Positions 15,503 to 17,886 of a stretch of DNA of 17,886 nt are shown one piece after another (the stretch's first letter is position 1; each line of letters starts with the position of its first letter). The DNA is from an uncultured Phascolarctobacterium sp. Its GTDB lineage: Bacteria > Bacillota > Negativicutes > Acidaminococcales > Acidaminococcaceae. The notes below the pieces were generated by a model. That model made no database searches and was not told the DNA's origin. It saw only the letters and a list, made by a program, of their open reading frames with translations. The stretch is taken from contig NZ_CAKPTG010000027.1 of assembly GCF_934190775.1 (NCBI RefSeq), forward strand, positions 1-17,886, given 5' to 3'. Position numbers and translations under genes: made by a program.

Positions 15503-17203
15503 TCATTTCTCCTGCAGTCGCTTTAAGCTGCTTTTTATCTGCTCCGCACCCTGCAGCAGCTCGGTAGCACTTTCAAAGGCCGCCCTGCTGGCAGTTGCGC
15601 CTGCCGTCATACGCACCAGCTCCTGCAGTCTGCCGTTATAATCAAGCGTTGTCAGCTGCGTTACCGTGCGTCCGTCAGCACTTTGCTTTTCGATATGAAT
15701 ATGATTATCGGCAAAGGCAGCAATTTGTGGCAGATGCGTAATACACAGCACCTGACCGACACTGGAAATAGCAGCAATTTTTTCCGCCATCTTCTGCGCC
15801 GTAACGCCACCGACACCGGTATCAATCTCGTCGAATACCATCGTAGCAACATCGCCGCTGTTCATCAGCACAGTCTTAACCGCCAAAGCAATACGGCTCA
15901 GCTCGCCGCCGCTCGCTACCTTTTCCAGGTCATTCAGCGGCTCGCCCATATTTGCACTGAAAATAAATTTCAGCTCATCACGGCCAAGCGGCATAAACTT
16001 GTCCAGCTGACCGCACTTTATCTGCAGCACACCGTTAGGCATCGCCAAATCACGGATATGCTGCGTAATGCGCTGCGCCAACGCCTGTGCGCTGGCTTCA
16101 CGCAACTGCGTCAGCACTGCGGCAGAACGTCCCAAACGCACAACTGCTTCCGCCACTGCCTTCTGAGCCTGCTCCAGGAGCTGCGCAATCTGCTGCAGCT
16201 GCTCCAGCTTTTCCTGCGTCTGCTGCAAATAATCAAGTGCCGACTGCGTACTGCCGCCGTACTTCTTCTGCAGGCGGTAAATCACATCAAGACGCTGCTG
16301 CACCTGCGCAGCTCGCTCACCGTTGAACTCACTGCCTGCCATATATTTGCTAAGCTCAGTACGGCAATCGTCCAGACTAATCCAGGCACTGTCGGCGCAT
16401 TCTGCCAACGGTGCCAGACGGCTGTCGTAGCGAGCCGCATACTGCAGCTGGTCGCGCACTCTTGCCAGACGTGAAAGGATTGCGTCCTCCTCATCAAGCT
16501 GCTGATAAGAGCTGTCCACAGCCTTCATAATGCGCTCACTGTTCTGCAGCAAACGTGCCTCCGCCTCCAGGGCATCTTCCTCGCCTGGCTTTAAAGCAGC
16601 ATCCGAAATCTCCTTGATTTCCCAGGCGTAACGGTCAAGCAGCAAATCCTGCTGCTCATTTTCCTGCTCCAGCTTGCTCAAATGCTTGACAGCAGCAGTA
16701 TACTCGCTGTAAAGCTGCTTATACTCCTGCAAAGCCTGAGCCAGCTTCGGACCGCCAAAAGAATCTGTCAGATGCAGCGGCGCATCCGGCTTCAGTAACG
16801 CCTGGTTCTCGTGCTGGCCATGAATATCAACCAAACGCGCACCAATAGCCTTCAGCACAGCCAAAGGCACCTGCACGCCGTTAATATAAGCGCGGCTTTT
16901 GCCCGCAGCGCTAATCTGACGCTTAAGGAACAAATCCTCCTCCGGCTCCAGACCGTGCTCCGTCAACAACGCTTTAAGCTCCTGCTGACCGCTCACGTCA
17001 AAAACAGCCTGCACCCACAGGCCATCTGTACCACTGCGCACGTAATCAGCAGAGGAACGCCCGCCAAGCACCATACCGAAGGCATCTATCAGAATAGATT
17101 TACCGGCACCGGTTTCGCCTGTGAACACATTGAAGCCGGGAGTAAAATCAGCATGCGCGTCCTCTAACAGTGCAAAATTGTGAACATGCAATGATTGCAG
17201 CAT
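15503..17203 (-). CDS. recN: DNA repair ATPase RecN
   Basis: A 566-residue SMC-like protein acting early in double-strand break repair. The N-terminal head starts MLQSLHVHNFALLEDAHADF, with Walker A GETGAGKS at 29-36. A coiled-coil middle runs from about 150 to 370. The C-terminal head has the signature SGGELSR at 431-437, Walker B VFDEID (Asp 458, Glu 459) and the family-typical ITHLPQIAA. The length matches the family. The ATG at 17203 has GAGG nine bases upstream. It lies 15 bases after argR, an arrangement common in Bacillota, and is cotranscribed with it. It is a chromosomal housekeeping gene, unrelated to the SMC-like JetC downstream. Confidence 0.97.
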   Translation of the reverse strand: MLQSLHVHNFALLEDAHADFTPGFNVFTGETGAGKSILIDAFGMVLGGRSSADYVRSGTDGLWVQAVFDVSGQQELKALLTEHGLEPEEDLFLKRQISAAGKSRAYINGVQVPLAVLKAIGARLVDIHGQHENQALLKPDAPLHLTDSFGGPKLAQALQEYKQLYSEYTAAVKHLSKLEQENEQQDLLLDRYAWEIKEISDAALKPGEEDALEAEARLLQNSERIMKAVDSSYQQLDEEDAILSRLARVRDQLQYAARYDSRLAPLAECADSAWISLDDCRTELSKYMAGSEFNGERAAQVQQRLDVIYRLQKKYGGSTQSALDYLQQTQEKLEQLQQIAQLLEQAQKAVAEAVVRLGRSAAVLTQLREASAQALAQRITQHIRDLAMPNGVLQIKCGQLDKFMPLGRDELKFIFSANMGEPLNDLEKVASGGELSRIALAVKTVLMNSGDVATMVFDEIDTGVGGVTAQKMAEKIAAISSVGQVLCITHLPQIAAFADNHIHIEKQSADGRTVTQLTTLDYNGRLQELVRMTAGATASRAAFESATELLQGAEQIKSSLKRLQEK

Positions 17204-17218
17204 AATTTTGTGCCTCGC

Positions 17219-17668
17219 TTATCTGTATTCCTTGAAGCGTTCCAGCAGAGTGAGTACAGCTTCTTTATTGGGCAGAGCAATGAAAACAGTGTCATCACCG
17301 GCAATAGAGCCAAGAATTTCCGGCCACTTCATATAATCCACCGCAAAGGCAACAGCCTGCGCTGTGCCAGGCAGTGTGCGGATAACCACCATACTGTCGG
17401 AAGCACGCACACTGACGATAGAATCGTTAAAGGTACGCTCCAGGCGCTCCATAGTCAGCATCATGCTGTGCTCCTTCGGATATGCGTAGTGGTAATGGCC
17501 GTTGGCATCCGGTACCTTGACCAGCATCAGCTCCTTGATATCGCGCGAAACAGTTGCCTGCGTAACATCAATGCCCTGATGACGTAAAGCGGAAGCCAAA
17601 TCCTCCTGCGTTTCAATCTTATTGTTGTCAATAATCTCTTTAATTTTAGCGTGTCTGGTCATTTTCAT
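17219..17668 (-). CDS. argR: Arginine repressor ArgR
   Basis: A 149-residue transcription regulator that senses arginine and controls arginine synthesis and catabolism genes. The N-terminal winged helix contains QATVSRDIKEL (37-47), the recognition region. The C-terminal oligomerisation and arginine-binding domain has LPGTAQAVAFAVD (99-111) and GSIAGDDTVFI (120-130), the conserved arginine pocket. The ATG at 17668 is chosen because AGAGGTGA lies six bases upstream; a TTG at 17674 overlaps the spacing. It is first gene of the argR-recN-Nudix unit. Autoregulation is common in the family, and an inverted repeat lies upstream at 17724-17749. Confidence 0.96.
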   Translation of the reverse strand: MKMTRHAKIKEIIDNNKIETQEDLASALRHQGIDVTQATVSRDIKELMLVKVPDANGHYHYAYPKEHSMMLTMERLERTFNDSIVSVRASDSMVVIRTLPGTAQAVAFAVDYMKWPEILGSIAGDDTVFIALPNKEAVLTLLERFKEYR

Positions 17669-17723
17669 AGTCAATCACCTCTAAAAGCAAAATATTTCTA
17701 TGTCTTACTTTCCTATATTTATG

Positions 17724-17749
17724 ATACATCTATGAAGGTTATGATGTAT
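17724..17749. promoter_or_regulatory. Inverted repeat upstream of argR, possible operator
   Basis: A perfect 7-bp inverted repeat ATACATC (17724-17730) / GATGTAT (17743-17749) with a 12-base AT-rich spacer lies 56 bases upstream of the argR start codon. It does not match the 18-base ARG box well; only half-site-like TTCAT and TGTAT strings are present. An operator role is a guess from position. Confidence 0.3.
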
Positions 17750-17750
17750 A

Positions 17751-17886
17751 GTAATGCCTTACGTATTCTATATAGTGTCTTATCGTGCGCCACGCCCTGT
17801 ACCTCTATCCTTCGTTTACGTCATGGCACACGAGAAGGTACCGGAGACGAAGAAGGGCGACGACGGCGTACTACTGCTACGTCTAG
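17751..17886. other. Unassigned right edge of the window
   Basis: No gene is supported. Upstream of argR one often finds an NAD kinase gene, but all three minus-strand frames are closed by stops within this stretch and none resembles it. The texture (repeated GAC/CGG/GTAC strings on the plus strand) differs from the rest of the window. An imperfect inverted repeat GTGCGCCA / TGGCACAC (17785-17792 with 17824-17831) is present. Two plus-strand frames are open to the edge but have no familiar product. Confidence 0.3.

Noticed and set aside
15683..16474. A 263-codon open frame on the plus strand
   Set aside because: It is antisense to recN. The Leu/Gln/His/Arg-rich product is the mirror of CTG/CAG-rich codons in recN and matches no family I know.
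17741..17886. Possible divergent gene start at the right edge (ATG near 17744 behind GAAGG, open to the end)
   Set aside because: Only about 48 codons are visible, the product is Arg/Thr/Gly-rich low complexity, and the region itself looks compositionally suspect.

Overview
The window reads as a chromosomal segment of a low-to-mid GC member of the Bacillota. The argR-recN-Nudix run, AGGAGG-type ribosome binding sites and consensus sigma-A promoters fit this. The gene content and protein flavour suggest the Negativicutes, but that placement is an inference; no 16S gene lies inside the window. Every convincing gene is on the minus strand, so transcription runs from high to low coordinates.

From right to left the transcription units are as follows. 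(1) argR - recN - Nudix hydrolase, ending at a terminator at 14880-14908. (2) A secreted type-B carboxylesterase followed 26 bases later by oligoendopeptidase F, starting from a consensus promoter at 14842-14870 and ending at a 13-bp-stem terminator at 11183-11219. (3) A complete four-gene Wadjet anti-plasmid system in the order jetD-jetA-jetB-jetC (11163 to 3423). Its likely promoter (extended -10 at 11220-11228) sits directly against the pepF terminator, so the predicted transcript starts inside the hairpin. (4) A tRNA-Leu(CAA) with its own perfect promoter and terminator. (5) A two-gene RelB/RelE-type toxin-antitoxin operon with a repeat-containing promoter. (6) A cobalamin-binding-type radical SAM protein with a DUF4080-like C-terminus, ending at a bidirectional terminator at 501-550. 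(7) A strong promoter with A-rich upstream tracts and a conserved Bacillota rRNA-leader motif at 1-335, which suggest a leftward rRNA operon whose 16S gene begins just outside the left edge.

Two arrangements stand out. The jet operon is a known defence system: an SMC-like motor (JetC), kleisin (JetA), KITE-type subunit (JetB) and Toprim nuclease (JetD) that recognises and cuts small circular DNA. Here the nuclease gene comes first, JetC is large (1474 aa), and the ATPase motifs are variant. In addition, a 29-bp perfect direct repeat made of the 3' end of tRNA-Leu plus 10 downstream bases flanks the toxin-antitoxin module, and each copy is followed by its own unrelated terminator. That is the footprint expected of integration into a tRNA 3' end.

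The last ~135 bases at the right edge do not look like the rest of the window. They hold no recognisable gene and may be non-syntenic or an assembly artefact.
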